In this document: positions 33,217 to 44,625 of the stretch, in pieces | Position numbering within the stretch: the stretch's first letter is position 1 | How the letters are laid out: each line of letters opens with the position of its first letter | Assembly: GCA_010909165.1 (NCBI GenBank) | Contig: MU008162.1 | Coordinates: 1,612,001-1,676,000, forward strand | Reading direction: 5' to 3' | Length of the DNA stretch: 64,000 nucleotides | DNA from: Anthoceros angustus | Taxonomy: Eukaryota; Streptophyta; Anthocerotopsida; Anthocerotales; Anthocerotaceae | Notes under the pieces: model-generated | Told to the model about the DNA's origin: nothing | The model's database searches: none | What the model saw: the letters and a program-made list of their open reading frames with translations, nothing else | Made by a program: the position numbers and the translations under genes

Positions 33217-36200
33217 TGGCCACTCATTTTGTCTCTTTTAGTTCAGATGTATAGGACAAGGACAGGTTTAGAGGTACTGGCTACTCAATCTGGCGTGTCC
33301 GGATGAAAACCATACTTACTCGTGGTGTCTGGTCTAGTGTTGATGGTTCTCTCACGAAACCTGACCCACAATCTAAACCTGATGAGTATGCCAAGTGGGA
33401 GCACAATAATGGAGTTGCTATGGCTGTCATTGTCAATGGGCTGGATGCACTTATCCCTAATGTAGAATTTCTTGCACGCGGAGGACATCCGGGATCACCG
33501 GAAAAGACCTATCACACCACCACAATGGCCACATTGTCACCGTCGCATGGAATTCTACACTTTACGATGAAGGAAGGAGACAAAATGGCGCACATACCAG
33601 CAAGTTTCGCCACCTTGAGCACAAATTCATCCATCACCAAAACACAAATGATGCCAGTCAAGCTATCTCCCAACTCCTCACCACTTGCCACCTCTTATCA
33701 ATCTTTCGTTACAAGTTTCCATGGTCCGCTTGTGCGGGCAGTGCTGGATACCGCTCATTACTATGGAGGACACGATCGGAGCTCTCTACCAAGAAGAGCA
33801 AACTCGTTTGGCATCAGCTGGCTTGCACAAGCAATCCAAAGGGGAAAAGGTCTTCGCTGTGAATTTTCGCCCTAAAGGAAAGGGCAAATTCAGAGGGGGA
33901 AATTTCCCAGGACAAGCCAAGGATAGGACTGAATCTTCAAGTTCTAAACGACCAGGCACATGCAACTGGTGTGGCATACCTGGCCACTGGGCACGTGAGT
34001 GTCGCAAGCGTACATGAGCCCTGAGGCTAAACTGCTGCAAGTGTTGCGATGAAGGACAAACTGAAAAGGCGCGATTAAGATCCTCACCATATGTTTGTCA
34101 AGCTCGACACATGATGATGAGAGCTGGTACCTCGACTCGGGCTACCACACACATCCGCAAAAGAGGGAGTTGTTTACCTCACTCAACCTTGTTCATGTCC
34201 ATGAAAAGGTACTCCTTGGTGATGAGCGGTCTAGAACTAGTCCGCATATTGAAGGCGAGGCACGTGTGTTTTCCATCCGAAGATAACAGACCTCACCATC
34301 GAAGATGTTCTCTTCGTACCTAGCATGGCTAAAAACCTCATGTCGATGAGTCGCTCATGCGTCACGCACCTTCACTATGTATCGATTCTATGCTTGTTTT
34401 ATAGAAAGGAATCTCCTAGTAGGTGTGTCTTTAAGGGATTTTAGATAACTCCCTTTACCGCTTGGACATAACCTGCTCACAGAAGCTAGTCAACATGTTG
34501 TACACTCCGGTACCCCTTCACTCGATCCGGCGAAGCGATCTTTGTGGCATGCGAGACTAGGACATGTGAGCAGAAAATTGATTGATATGTCCATTACAGT
34601 GTCACAGAGAACCCCCAAGTGTTTTAAAATTTACCTCAATGTGAGTCGTGCATTCTAGCTAAGCGGAAGGAATTACCCTTTCCGAATGCACTGCACAAAG
34701 AGCCACACAAGTACTTGAGTTAGTCCATGCAGATATCTCGTGCAAGATCCATTCCCCATCTTTGGGTGGATCTCAATACTTCTTCACATTAACAGATGAT
34801 TATAGTAGGTATACATGGACATTTCCCATGCGCTCAAGAGTGAAACTTTTGAGTATTTTAAGGATGGCTTCAAATCGCACAAAGGCAATCGGAATCTGGT
34901 CAAAACTCTAAGGACTGACAATGGCACGGAGTTCGTCAACTCATCTTTTGACAGTCTTCTCCAGGAGCATGGAATTCTCAGGCAGCTTACGGTTCCCTAC
35001 ACACCCCAACAGAATGGTGTGTCAGAACGCAAAAATCAAACTCTGCTCGGGATGACTAGGAGCATGCTCATCTGGGCAGGTTTACCTCAAGGTTATTGGG
35101 CGGAGGCTGTGGTGACAGCAACCTACATCCTTAACAGGATATTGACAAGTTCAGTTCCCAACAAAACACCTTATGAGGTCGTTTGGCGCAAGAAACCATC
35201 ACTGCTACATCTGCGGGTGTTTGGATCACAGGCATTTGCTTACATACCTGTTGAGAAAAGGCGGAAACTTGACCCTCGAGCACAAGGTTTGCGTTTGTTG
35301 GCACGTGAGCGAACTAAAGCCTACAAGCATACAATCCTAACTGGATCCATGTTGCTTGCTCGGTGTGACTTTCCTTGAGCCACAAGCCCCGCCTATCCTA
35401 CGAGGCAGAGATTTCACAAAGACATCTCCGAAAACCGGACACTGGATGACTTGGAGAATGAGGGGGCTGCTTCCACTTACCCTCTTGACGATATGGATCC
35501 TGAAGATATTGTCCCGGTGGAGGATTTCGCAGTTGAACCTGCCGATGATGTTGCTGCCGATGATCAACCACCTCCTGCACTTGATGTGCCTCACCCTGAT
35601 GTTGCTGGTCATCATGACAATTTCAATCTGCAGGATGACCCGGATATTGACTTGGGCGATCACTACCCTCCAGATGATGAGGGGGATGCTCTCCCCATTC
35701 CAGACAACGAGGTGGATGCTCTTAATGCGCTTGATGATCATGTTGATGCTGCCGACGAGCCACCGCAGGAGCTCAGATTTGACGTTTCACGCCACAGGCC
35801 CCTCCGACCAATGGGCGAGCCCGCTACGATCTATTGATTTTCGTAAAACCTCTTTTGCTAAAGTTGCGGCTAGCTCGCTAGCCACGATATTCCAGATGAG
35901 CCTACCACTTTACGCAGGCCTTTCTTGGTCCACAGAGTGAAGTGGAAGGCTGCGTGGAGGACAGTACCAATCTCTCATTAAAAGCGAGACTTGGGCACTT
36001 GCGGACCTCCCACCGGAAGAAAGGCAATCACCGTAAGTGGGTTTTAAAATCAAGCTTAATGCACAAGGACAAGTGGCGGATACAAAGCAAGGCTCGTGGC
36101 TCGTGGGTTTACCCAAGTTGAAGGTCTCGACTACCAAGAGACTTTCTCTCCGTCGCTCGTACCTTGATCCATAAGAATCCTTCTTGCATATCGCCGAATT

Positions 36201-37400
36201 TGATCCGGACTTACAAAGAAATGGATGTTTGCACGGCTTTCTTATATGGTGCCCTTGAAGAAGAGCTGTATATGTTGCAGCCTGAAGCCTACGAAGACAA
36301 GCGGCACCCGAACAAAGTGTTAAAGCTTATGAAGTGCACATACGGTTTGAAACAAAGCGGCCGTGTCTGGTACTTTACAATGCACGTGTACCTGATCGGC
36401 ATCGATTTCATCCAAAATGCAGCTGATACGAACGTGTACAAGCTCACACAAGGAGTTTCGATCGTCATCCTGGTTCTTTATGTGGATGACGTCATATTTG
36501 CTACAAACGATCAAAAGCTGTTAGCAAGTGTGAAGGACAAACTCAGCAGCAGATTCGACATGAAAGACATAGGGGAACTTAACTTCTGTCTTGGAATACA
36601 ACTGCTTCGTGTAAGGGAAGAAGGGTTACTCTTTATCCACCAGTATAAATACATAAATGAGATACTCAAACGATTCAACCTTGACGAGGCCAGGCCAGCC
36701 ACCACTCCTTATGCTGCTGGTACAAAACTGACCAAGTGCCAGTGCCCACAGTCACAAGCTGAGAAATTGGACATGCAGGACATACCTTACAGGCATCTTT
36801 GTGGGGTCCCTAATTTCGCGGAATCGACGCTACGACATACGATTCTGTTAGTACAGCGGATTCTTAGAAAATCGCTAGGGTACAGGTAGCCAAGAGAATA
36901 TTTCGTTATCTCAAAGGTACTCACAAGTATGGACTTATGTACAAGAGCACGGGACAAAAACAACTTATCTTGAGGGCTTAACGATGCGTGGGCGTCAGTT
37001 GATTCACGCAGGAGCCTATCCACGTATTGCTATCTCTGCTAGGTTCGTGCCACACATGGAGCTGCAAAAGCGCCTGTCTGAGTTCTTCCAAGCCGAGTAC
37101 AAGTCTTTAATCACAAACAAAAGAGGTGAATGGGAACGCAGTTTCTCAAGGACTTGGGATGTGCCGAGGAGAAACCAACCCTTGTGCTCTGCGACAACAC
37201 CGCAGCCCTTGAGTTAGTTGAAAGCTCGAAATTCCATGCTCGAGCAAGCACATTGAAGTGCAACATCATTACATACGGATGTGGTTGTGAGGTATCCTTA
37301 AATTGGATTACACAGACGATGAGAACACCGACATCCTTACGAAAGGATTGTCTAAGTACAAGCACTACTATCATATGGACGACATGGGATCAAGGGATTA
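33217..37400 (+). pseudogene. Copia-B gag-pol, interrupted
   Basis: Gag starts MATHFVSFSSD (33217) and continues after a stop with FRGTGYSIWRVRMKTIL. The zinc knuckle is CNWCGIPGHWARECRK (about 33960-34005). The protease DSG motif lies near 34135, disturbed by indels. Integrase (about 34530-35090) shows RTDNGTEFVNSSF and PYTPQQNGVSERKNQTLL. An acidic linker follows (35450-35800). Reverse transcriptase has DYQETFSP, MDVCTAFLYGALEE, KQSGRVWY and YVDDVIFA (36110-36700), then RNase H remnants to about 37400. Several frameshifts interrupt the frame despite near-identical LTRs. Confidence 0.9.
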
Positions 37401-37630
37401 TTCGCCTATTTCGAGTGACAGTTTCTTATCTGGAGGTGTTGAAGGTGGGTGGGAGCCTTTTGCTTCCTGATGATTCATTAAACTTGCCACTCCCCGGCAG
37501 CCAGATGGTTGAGCCTGCACAAGGCGCGTGACGCCGCCATGAACCCTCACTCATGGACATGGAGGCGGTGGATGAAGCGTCCACGACCTACCTAATCACC
37601 TGGCTGCCTGTGCACTGGGCAGCCTACTCC

Positions 37631-37948
37631 TCATCCCTCACTGAGCATCTTCGCTACACCCTCCAGTTGCTCCACCAGGCTTTGCTTGCCCTCCTTGTCT
37701 TTAGCAGGTGTGGGTAGGTTGACAGCGACCTCTTCTTCTGCCATCTTGCCCCACACAAGTGAAATATTCAGCTCCACGTGGTATCCACCAATGCGTGCGT
37801 GTCGTCGAGCGGTTCTCCCACTCCCGCCTCGGCCATATCCTCCCGGACGCCGTTTTGGGCAACCGGCGAGTTGTGAATCCACGAATCCAGACGCGTGAGG
37901 ATGAAGAGCGCGAGTTGAGATTTGGCGGTGAGCACGATGGAGCTCCAT
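37631..37948 (-). CDS. Antisense ORF upstream of the Copia-B 3' LTR (105 aa)
   Basis: Minus-strand frame starting MELHRAHRQISTRALHPHAS, with a Gly/Arg-rich middle and the end MAEEEVAVNLPTPAKDK...VAKMLSEG. The frame stays open upstream to 38041 without an ATG. It lies between RNase H and the polypurine tract, where some plant LTR elements carry antisense or acquired ORFs. Not recognised; could be chance. Confidence 0.3.
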   Translation of the reverse strand: MELHRAHRQISTRALHPHASGFVDSQLAGCPKRRPGGYGRGGSGRTARRHARIGGYHVELNISLVWGKMAEEEVAVNLPTPAKDKEGKQSLVEQLEGVAKMLSEG

Positions 37949-38112
37949 CCTTATAGTCGCGGCCTTGATTGCATCGGTCGGATCGCCATGAACCACCGGG
38001 TTACGTGCCGCCGCGAGCGAGGCATTCCTCGTGGCGACCACTGGTTCTAGTGAGAAGTCCTTCGTTTTCAGGGTTTCGTGTTTTGCTTAACCGTGGTTAG
38101 TTTAAGAGGGGG

Positions 38113-38285
38113 TGTTAGCACAGGAGTTAAACCTAACGCACAGTTAATAATCTTTATGTTATATGGATTAGGGTTGTCTTAGTGAATAGACACGTACATA
38201 GTATTTAAACGATTTTGTTATGCTCATTATTGTAATTTTAACTATCAGAGTTTTCTCTACGCTCTCGCTCCGCTCAACCTTCTTA
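38113..38285 (+). repeat. Copia-B 3' LTR
   Basis: 173 bp, same as 31838-32010 except one base. Followed by the target duplication TGAAA. Confidence 0.96.
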
Positions 38286-38290
38286 TGAAA

Positions 38291-39330
38291 GAGCTTTCGT
38301 TAATATATGGGGTTTTCTTGTCATTGCTTGACTAACCTTCGCTTGCGTTTTGGGATCTTTGTGTTTGAGCTCGGAAGTGAGATCAAGATTACGGAAGTGA
38401 GATGAGGAGTCAAAGTGTGAGCTCCTCTTCACTCGAGAAGGTCACCAGAGGATCCTTCAACCTTAGCGACTAAGGATCTAAATACTCCTATGTGTTTTCG
38501 TGGAATCACCTCAATCGCCATTACACTAATGACATTTCGTCACGCATTCCTTCAACCTCTTCCAGATCTGCGGTGACATTTCAACATTTCAACATGCCTC
38601 TACATTTCGGATGTTACGACTAACCATGCTTCGTGAAATCCCTCTGTAGATTGGTTTTTTCAGAATTCGCATACTATGTAGATTATCGAAGTGAAGGCCT
38701 ATCGAAACTCTATACCTATTGCGTCTATTAGAAATTAGCTCGGTAGCCTTCTTGGCGCTCTGGATTGGCCATTTCATTAGGCGACTTTGTCTTTGCTAAT
38801 ATATCCGCAGGGTTTTCTTGTGTAGGCACATACTCCGTTGCTTGACTAACCTTCGCTTGCGTTTTGGGATCTTTGTGTTTGAGCTCGGAAGTGAGATCAA
38901 GATTCGAAGTGAGATGAGGAGTCAAAGTGTGAGCTCCTCTTCACTAAGGTCACCAGAGGATCCTTCAACCTTAGCGACTAAGGATCTAAATACTCCTATG
39001 TGTTTTTGGAATCACCTCAATCGCCATTACACTAATGACATTTCGTCCTGCATACAGGTCCTTCAACCTCTTCCAGATCTGTGCAGCTGACATTTCAACA
39101 TTTCAACATGCCTCTACATTTCAGATGTTACGACTAACCATGCTTCGTGAAATCCCTCTGTAGATTGGTTTTTTCAGCAATTCTGGCATACTATGTAGAT
39201 TATCAGCAAGTGAAGGCCTATCAGAAACTCTATACCTATTGCGTCTATTAGAAATTAGCTCAGCAGGGCGAGGCTGCCACTGCTGGCGCTCTGGATTGGC
39301 CATTTCATTAGGCCTGACTTTGTGCTGCTA
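38291..39330 (-). repeat. Two tandem copies of a copia-like gag/pol fragment
   Basis: A unit of about 500 bp is present twice (GGTTTTCTTG at 38311 and 38811). On the minus strand each reads MANPERQ...AELISNRRNRYRV, KPIYRGISRSMVSRNI and IWKRLKDLYAGRNVI-like gag sequence, and, upstream in the unit, EYVPTQENPADILAK, the usual end of copia RNase H. The copies differ mostly by small indels at CAG/CTG sites. A remnant of another, older copia-type element. Confidence 0.8.
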
Positions 39331-39594
39331 ATATGCAAGAACTCTGCATATCATTGTATTACAAATCTTTATATGTAGCCTGCCAATCAGGCAGTTGTCC
39401 TAGTGTATCTCCCTGGCCTAGGGTTGAACTCACTACTCCAGCCATGGAGTAGCGAGATTGTATACATGTCTGACCGGGCCCTTGATGAGTCGGCCAATTT
39501 TACCCCTAGTCTACCTAACATGCATATATAGCCCTACATGCAATATCTAGAAAACGGAATTCCCATGGTTCAAGGAAGTTGCCTTCCTCGGCCC
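39331..39594. other. LTR-like remnant, not assigned
   Basis: Contains TGCATATATAGCCC-type sequence and a conserved-looking GGTTGAACTCACTACTCC, perhaps an LTR of the fragment to the left. No gene. Confidence 0.3.
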
Positions 39595-39860
39595 TCGAAA
39601 TAGGTTTCTATCTACATGCTACTTTTCCCAAGGACCAAGGAACATCCTTCCGAAACCCAAGACCAAGGACTAGGTTTCTATCTACATACCATTTTCCCAA
39701 GGACCAAGGAACATCCTTCCGAACCTCAAGACCAAGGACTCGAAATAGGCTTCTATCTACTTGCTACTTTCCCAAGGACCAAGGAACATCATTCAAACCT
39801 CAAGACCAAGGACTTGAGTCTGTTCCTTCCGAAACCCCAAAGACCAAGGACTTGAGTCCT
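39595..39860. repeat. Tandem repeat, about 75-bp unit
   Basis: Three copies plus a partial one of a unit containing TTTCTATCTACATGCTACTT, CCCAAGGACCAAGGAACATC and CCTCAAGACCAAGGACT. The last copies are shortened. Confidence 0.92.
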
Positions 39861-40239
39861 TGAATAGATAGGACTACCGGACTCAGGTAGCGGACTTGAG
39901 CGGCCACCGCTTCTCAGTGTGACCACACCAAGTAACCGTCCTCCCACCACCACTTCCTAGGACTCCCCTCTTGTGCGTGGGAAACTAGGCGAGGTAAGAG
40001 GAGCTCTCGCTCGCCTGACATTCGGTGCAAGGAGTCCGGTGAGGTCCTCGGGTTAAACAACATGTTCAAGCCAGCTTGTTGGATGAGAAGCTTGTTTCTT
40101 TGAATATGCAGGTGGGTCATTGTGCTTCTCCTTCCAAGTCGAGCTCTCCGGCAAAGCCTGAGCCTGGGAGGTGTGCCGGATTGGATATGGGAGTCGTGAC
40201 ACCTGTAACCATCAGCACGTTATGTGAGTAGGGAAAGCT

Positions 40240-41300
40240 TAGAGGCCGTTGGAGCTCAGAAAATCTGGCGTGATAGACTATTCTATTCCTCACCATCTTA
40301 TATGTCGTGCTAAAACTTTGTGCGAGATAAGAAGGACATGGTTGTGGGATGACGCGTTCATGATCTCACACAAACTTGGGTACGAGTCAATCACATACTT
40401 GGGGAACCATATCTTGCGATGTATGTATCCGGAGGTAGGCTACGGAGGGTGGGCAACCAAATCCCTTCATGTGGTTTTCAATAATCTCCGCACATGCTAC
40501 ACATGGGGAGCCTAATGAGGCGATACAACTTTACTATGCGATGTGTCGCTCGGTGTGAAGGCGGATGCCCACATCTTTGTAGCACCCTTCAAGCTTGTGC
40601 ATTTCTTTGTGGACACGGAATCTAGCGTAAAAGTGCGATGATATGTTGCAGTGACATTCCACCGAACTTGTTTATTGCCAATGCGGTGGACATGTACGCA
40701 AACCGTGGTGAATCGGAAGAGGCACACACGGTTTTCGATAGGTTAGGCGAAAGGATGTCGTGACATGGACGGCCCCACGATAGTTGGGTATGCAAATCAT
40801 GGGCTTGGCCAAGAGGCGCTTGTTCAGTATGGACAAATGGAGAAGGAGGGCACGATTGTGGGCAACCATGTTACCTTTGCTTGCCTTCCAAGGCTGCAAA
40901 CGCAAGTGCCTTACAGAGAAGGGCGTGCACTCACTGATTGTGGAGAGAGGACAGCTAGATAACACACTTGTGGGCACTTGCCCGGTGGACATGTAGGCAA
41001 AGTGTGGCGAAGTAGAAGATGCGCATCAAGTTTTTCAATGCTTGAGCCCAAAGGATGTGGTGACTTGGAATGCCACGATTCCGGGTATGGACAAAAGGGC
41101 TTGGTCAAGAGGCGCTATTTTGTATGGACGAATGCAACAGGAGGGCGCTTGTGGTGATGAGGTTACTTTTGCTTGCCTTTTGAAGGCATGTGCAAGCATT
41201 GGTGCCTTAAGGCGGTGCACTCACTTGTGCAAAGAGGACATTTGGATAACGATTGTGGGCGCTCGGTGGACTGATGCCAAGATGCATGCCTCGTTTTGAC
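40240..41300 (+). pseudogene. PPR protein fragment inside the CACTA-like element
   Basis: Several frames together give consecutive PPR motifs of the PLS type: AVDMYANRGESEEAHTVFDRL (about 40680-40745), VGYANHGLGQEALVQYGQM, NHVTFACL (about 40870), AKCGEVEDAHQVFQCLSPKD (about 40995-41055), DVVTWNATIPGM and GDEVTFACLLKACASIGAL (about 41150-41210). Frame changes and stops make it non-functional. The fragment is foreign to transposon biology and was probably captured by, or inserted into, the element. Confidence 0.85.
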
Positions 41301-41319
41301 TTGGCTAGGAAAATTCTTA

Positions 41320-42436
41320 CACCGACATTTTACAATGCTGGCACTATTTATAAATCGATAAATTTGTATAACATTTTACAATGTATTTGCAATGAACATG
41401 CCACATCGCAATTTCACTAATATATAGCCTCATAAATGACATAAATCAGGAAAAGGTCTCTTCCACATATTTACAACGGCATTTGCGACAAGCATGCCAC
41501 ATCGCAATCTTACTAATATATAACCTCATAAATTACATAAATAAGGAAAAGGTCTCTTCCAAAATTTTACAACGGCATTTTACGACAAACATGCCACATC
41601 AGCAAATAATATATTTATTCATGGATATTGGCTGGCTTGTGCATTTTACAACCATAGTTACGACGCATGTGCCACGTCAAGAATATACAATAAATGAATA
41701 ATCCAATAATATAACATAAATTGGAGAAACCATTTTACAATGATATTTGCAATGAGCTTGCCATGTCAGCAAATAATAAATTTATTTATAGATATTTATA
41801 TAAAATGGTTTTCATGCGTTTTACAACCATAGCTACAATGCATGTGACACGTCAAGAATACAAAAAAAAAGATAATCCCATAACTAACATAAATCCAGAG
41901 AAACATATTTACAACATCATTTGCAACGAACTTGCCACATCAGCAAATAATAAATCTATTCATAGATATTCCAATAAATGGTATTATTCCAAAAATCAAG
42001 TCTTGCACAATTTACAACCACATCTACAACAAACATGGTTTACAACGTCTTTTACAAGTACCGTTTTACAACATCCTTTATGCCACGTCATTATAAATTC
42101 AACAAAATGTAGTTTTATTAACAAATAACCCCCATAGTTTTCTAAATCAAAAGAGTTTATGCACAATTAACAACGTCATGTACAACGAGCAAGCCATGTC
42201 AACAAACCCCGTTGTAAAATTGTGTCAACATGCCATGTCAACAAATCCCGTTGTAAAATTGTGTCAACATGCCATGTCAACAAACCCCGTTGTAAAATCC
42301 ATGCCACATCATATTAGTTAGGAACCCTTGTTGTAAATGTTCAAAAACTTACAATGTGGCTTTGAGTAGTAAGAGTGTTGTAGTTTCCTCTAACTAAACT
42401 TAGACCCATTTGTAAAAGGTAGCCCTCCTTGTAGTG
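41320..42436. repeat. Right subterminal repeats of the CACTA-like element
   Basis: Eight or more degenerate units, each with TTTTACAACG(G/T)CATTTGC, AACATGCCACATCAGCAAAT and AT-rich spacers; toward the end short 38-39 bp units (CATGCCATGTCAACAAA..CCCGTTGTAAAA) follow each other at 42190-42300. The terminus CCTTGTAGTG ends the element. Confidence 0.85.
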
Positions 42437-43914
42437 AAGGTTGGTTGATTGTCATTTGGACATCACTTCTGGATGCCCTATAAGACAATAAAATTGCCTA
42501 CAAGATGGTGGCAAACTACTCGGACACGGTGATCACCTTACCCTCGAAGGTTTGATCTCGCCTCCCTCATTTGATCAACCAAGCTTTTCAACTTGTTGAC
42601 ATGTTGTTGAAACAGTGTAAGCCCTCGACCATCTTGAAGTTGGAGAATTGACTTTCCAGCATTTCGCTCACAATGCTCTTCTCGTCGTTGTGCGAGAATT
42701 TTCCATGCATCCTGCGAAGAGACACACTCGCTCAATTGTGAGAGAATGTCATCGACATAATCGGGATAATATTAGCCAAGGCTTTCGCATCCTTGTCTTC
42801 AGCCGAGCGCCATCCTGAAGTCCATTTCCACAAACTTCCACAATCCTTTGTCAATGAGAGATTTAGCTTCAACTTCCATAAAAGTTCGCCATCAAACTTC
42901 TCCACTTGACGCGTAGTCTCCATATGCACACCTCGAAGTTATGCAAAGACAAGACTAAAGTTCCTCGCACCAAAACTACTATCAAGCTTCACGAAATTGC
43001 AAAGGAGCTTTCACAAACACTTAGTCAGAACTACAACAATGCAATAGAAGACAAGTGGCAGGTCCCACAGTGGTGCAGTACTACGCATCTCACGAACCAT
43101 GCTCGATACCATGTTTGAGCGTAATTCCCAGTTCGTACATTAGAAATGGTGTGCTATGCATACATATATAGGCTTTGGCCTTGACATACTCTCGATAGTA
43201 TGAAACCCTATCACAGGATAATCTTATATACTTCTAGGATTTATACTCATAACTCTAATATGTGATGTGTTGCACCAATCCTATAGATTTCTAATATGAA
43301 GAGACACACTCGCTCAATTGTGAGAGAATGTCATCGACATAATCGGGATAATATTAGCCAAGGCTTTCGCATCCTTGTCTATATCCTTTTGAGCGCCATC
43401 ACGGAAGTCCATTTCCACAAACTTCCACAATCCTTTGTCAATGAGAAGAGATTTAGCTTCAACTTCCATAATGTGAAGTTCCTGCCATCAAACTTCTCCA
43501 CTTGACGCGTAGTCTCCATATGCACACCTCTGGAAGTTATGCAAAGACAAGACTAAAGTTCCTCGCACCAAAACTACTATCAAGCTTCACGAAATTGCAA
43601 AGGAGCTTTCACAAACACTTAGTCTGTAGAACTACAAACAATGCAATAGAAGACAAGTGGCAACAGTCCCACACAGGGTGGTGCAGAGTACTTTACGCAT
43701 CTCCTGAACCATGCTCTGATACCATGTTTGAAAACAGTAATTCCCAGGTTCAGTACATTAGAAATGGTGTGCTATGCATACATATATAGGCTTTGGCCTT
43801 GACATACTCTCGATAGTATGAAACCCTATCCTGGGATAATCTTATATACTTCTAGGATTTATACTCATAACTCTAATATGTGATGTGTTGCACCAATCCT
43901 ATAGATTTCTAATA
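42437..43914 (-). mobile_element. Copia-A, 5' part with duplicated 5' end
   Basis: Continuation of the minus-strand element beyond the CACTA-like insertion: rest of gag (KLKSLVDQMREARSNL, then METTRQVEKFDG), primer-binding site and 5' LTR. The block from mid-gag through the LTR is present twice: 42716-43297 and 43298-43915. The target duplication TGAAG follows at 43915-43919. Confidence 0.92.
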
Positions 43915-43915
43915 T
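42716..43915 (-). repeat. Tandem duplication of Copia-A gag start plus 5' LTR
   Basis: Two units (582 and 618 bp) bounded by GAAGAGAC at 42716, 43298 and 43916. Each has gag N-terminus, primer-binding site and LTR (43112-43296 and 43725-43914). The outer copy is the better preserved: its primer site reads GCTCTGATACCA, the inner one GCTCGATACCA. Confidence 0.93.
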
Positions 43916-43919
43916 GAAG

Positions 43920-44238
43920 AGACTCCGGACTGACGGTTTGAAACTAACCATCGTGGGGCTGTTGAGCTTCTACTGGGTGGGTGAAGGCCTCTGCCCAAGT
44001 TGGCACCATAAGAGCAGGTTGAATGTGACCATGACCTGAGTTGGCAAGCTCATGTCGGCTGGAGCCTAGTTAAAAAGTGAGCTTGCCATGGCTCTTGCAT
44101 GGACTGGTGAACTTGTCCATCGCGGCCTGTAGGAGTGAAGCCTGCAAACGATATGATGTTGCTGGCAACCGATGGAGGTATAGGTTAGGTCTGACGACTT
44201 CGCAGGGGTGGAACTGGTGGCAATCACAAACAGAGAGA
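43920..44238. other. Host sequence between two retrotransposons
   Basis: About 320 bp with no recognised feature. The last five bases (AGAGA, 44234-44238) are the Copia-C target duplication. Confidence 0.6.
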
Positions 44239-44431
44239 TGTTAGAAATCTATAGGATTGGTGCAACACATCACATATTAGAGTTATGAGTATAAGTCCTA
44301 GAAGTATATAGGATTATCCGAGGCGAGATAGGGTTTCATACTATCGAGAGTATGACAAGGCCAAAGGCTATATATGTATGCATAGCACACCATTTCTAAT
44401 GTCTTGAACACAGGAATTCTGCTTTCTAACA
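44239..44431 (+). repeat. Copia-C 5' LTR
   Basis: 193 bp; differs from the 3' LTR by a few short indels (for example ATCCGAGGCGAG against ATCCCAGAGCGAG). Confidence 0.95.
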
Positions 44432-44625
44432 TGGTATCGAGCATGGTTCGGAGATGCGAAAGTACTGCACCACCGTGGGACTCTTGCCACTTGTCTTCTA
44501 TTGCATTGTTTGTAGTTATGCACTAAGTGTCCGTGAAAAGCTCGTTTGCAATTTCGTGAAGCTTGGTAGTAGTTTTGGTGCGAGGAACTTTTGTCTTGTC
44601 TTTGCATAGCTTTCGAGGTGTGCAT

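Larger units (their letters stand above)
31838..38285 (+). mobile_element. Copia-B LTR retrotransposon, complete, nested
   Basis: Bounded by two 173-bp LTRs and by the 5-bp target duplication TGAAA (31833-31837 and 38286-38290). The primer-binding site TGGTATCAGAGCC at 32011 is complementary to initiator methionine tRNA. The polypurine tract AAGAGGGGG directly precedes the 3' LTR. The LTRs differ by one base, so insertion is recent. It sits inside the CACTA-like element and is therefore the youngest layer. Confidence 0.96.
30179..42436. mobile_element. CACTA-like DNA transposon inserted in Copia-A, left end lost
   Basis: The right end reads CCTTGTAGTG (ending 42436), the complement of the CACTACAAGG terminus of plant CACTA elements. 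The 3-bp target duplication AAG lies at 42437-42439 and at 30176-30178 in the interrupted Copia gag. Both subterminal regions (30200-30660 and 41320-42430) are packed with copies of TTTTACAAC and its complement, as in CACTA subterminal repeats. The left terminal repeat itself is missing and replaced by a palindrome. No transposase is recognised. Contents: an unknown ORF, Copia-B, two tandem repeats and a PPR pseudogene. It is a non-autonomous element; superfamily assignment rests on the right end and TSD length. Confidence 0.72.

Noticed and set aside
35451-35837. Acidic 128-codon plus-strand frame
   Set aside because: It is the variable linker between integrase and reverse transcriptase of Copia-B, not a separate gene.
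39595-39860. CRISPR-like array
   Set aside because: Repeats are about 75 bp, contiguous and degenerate with no spacers, in a plant nuclear context.
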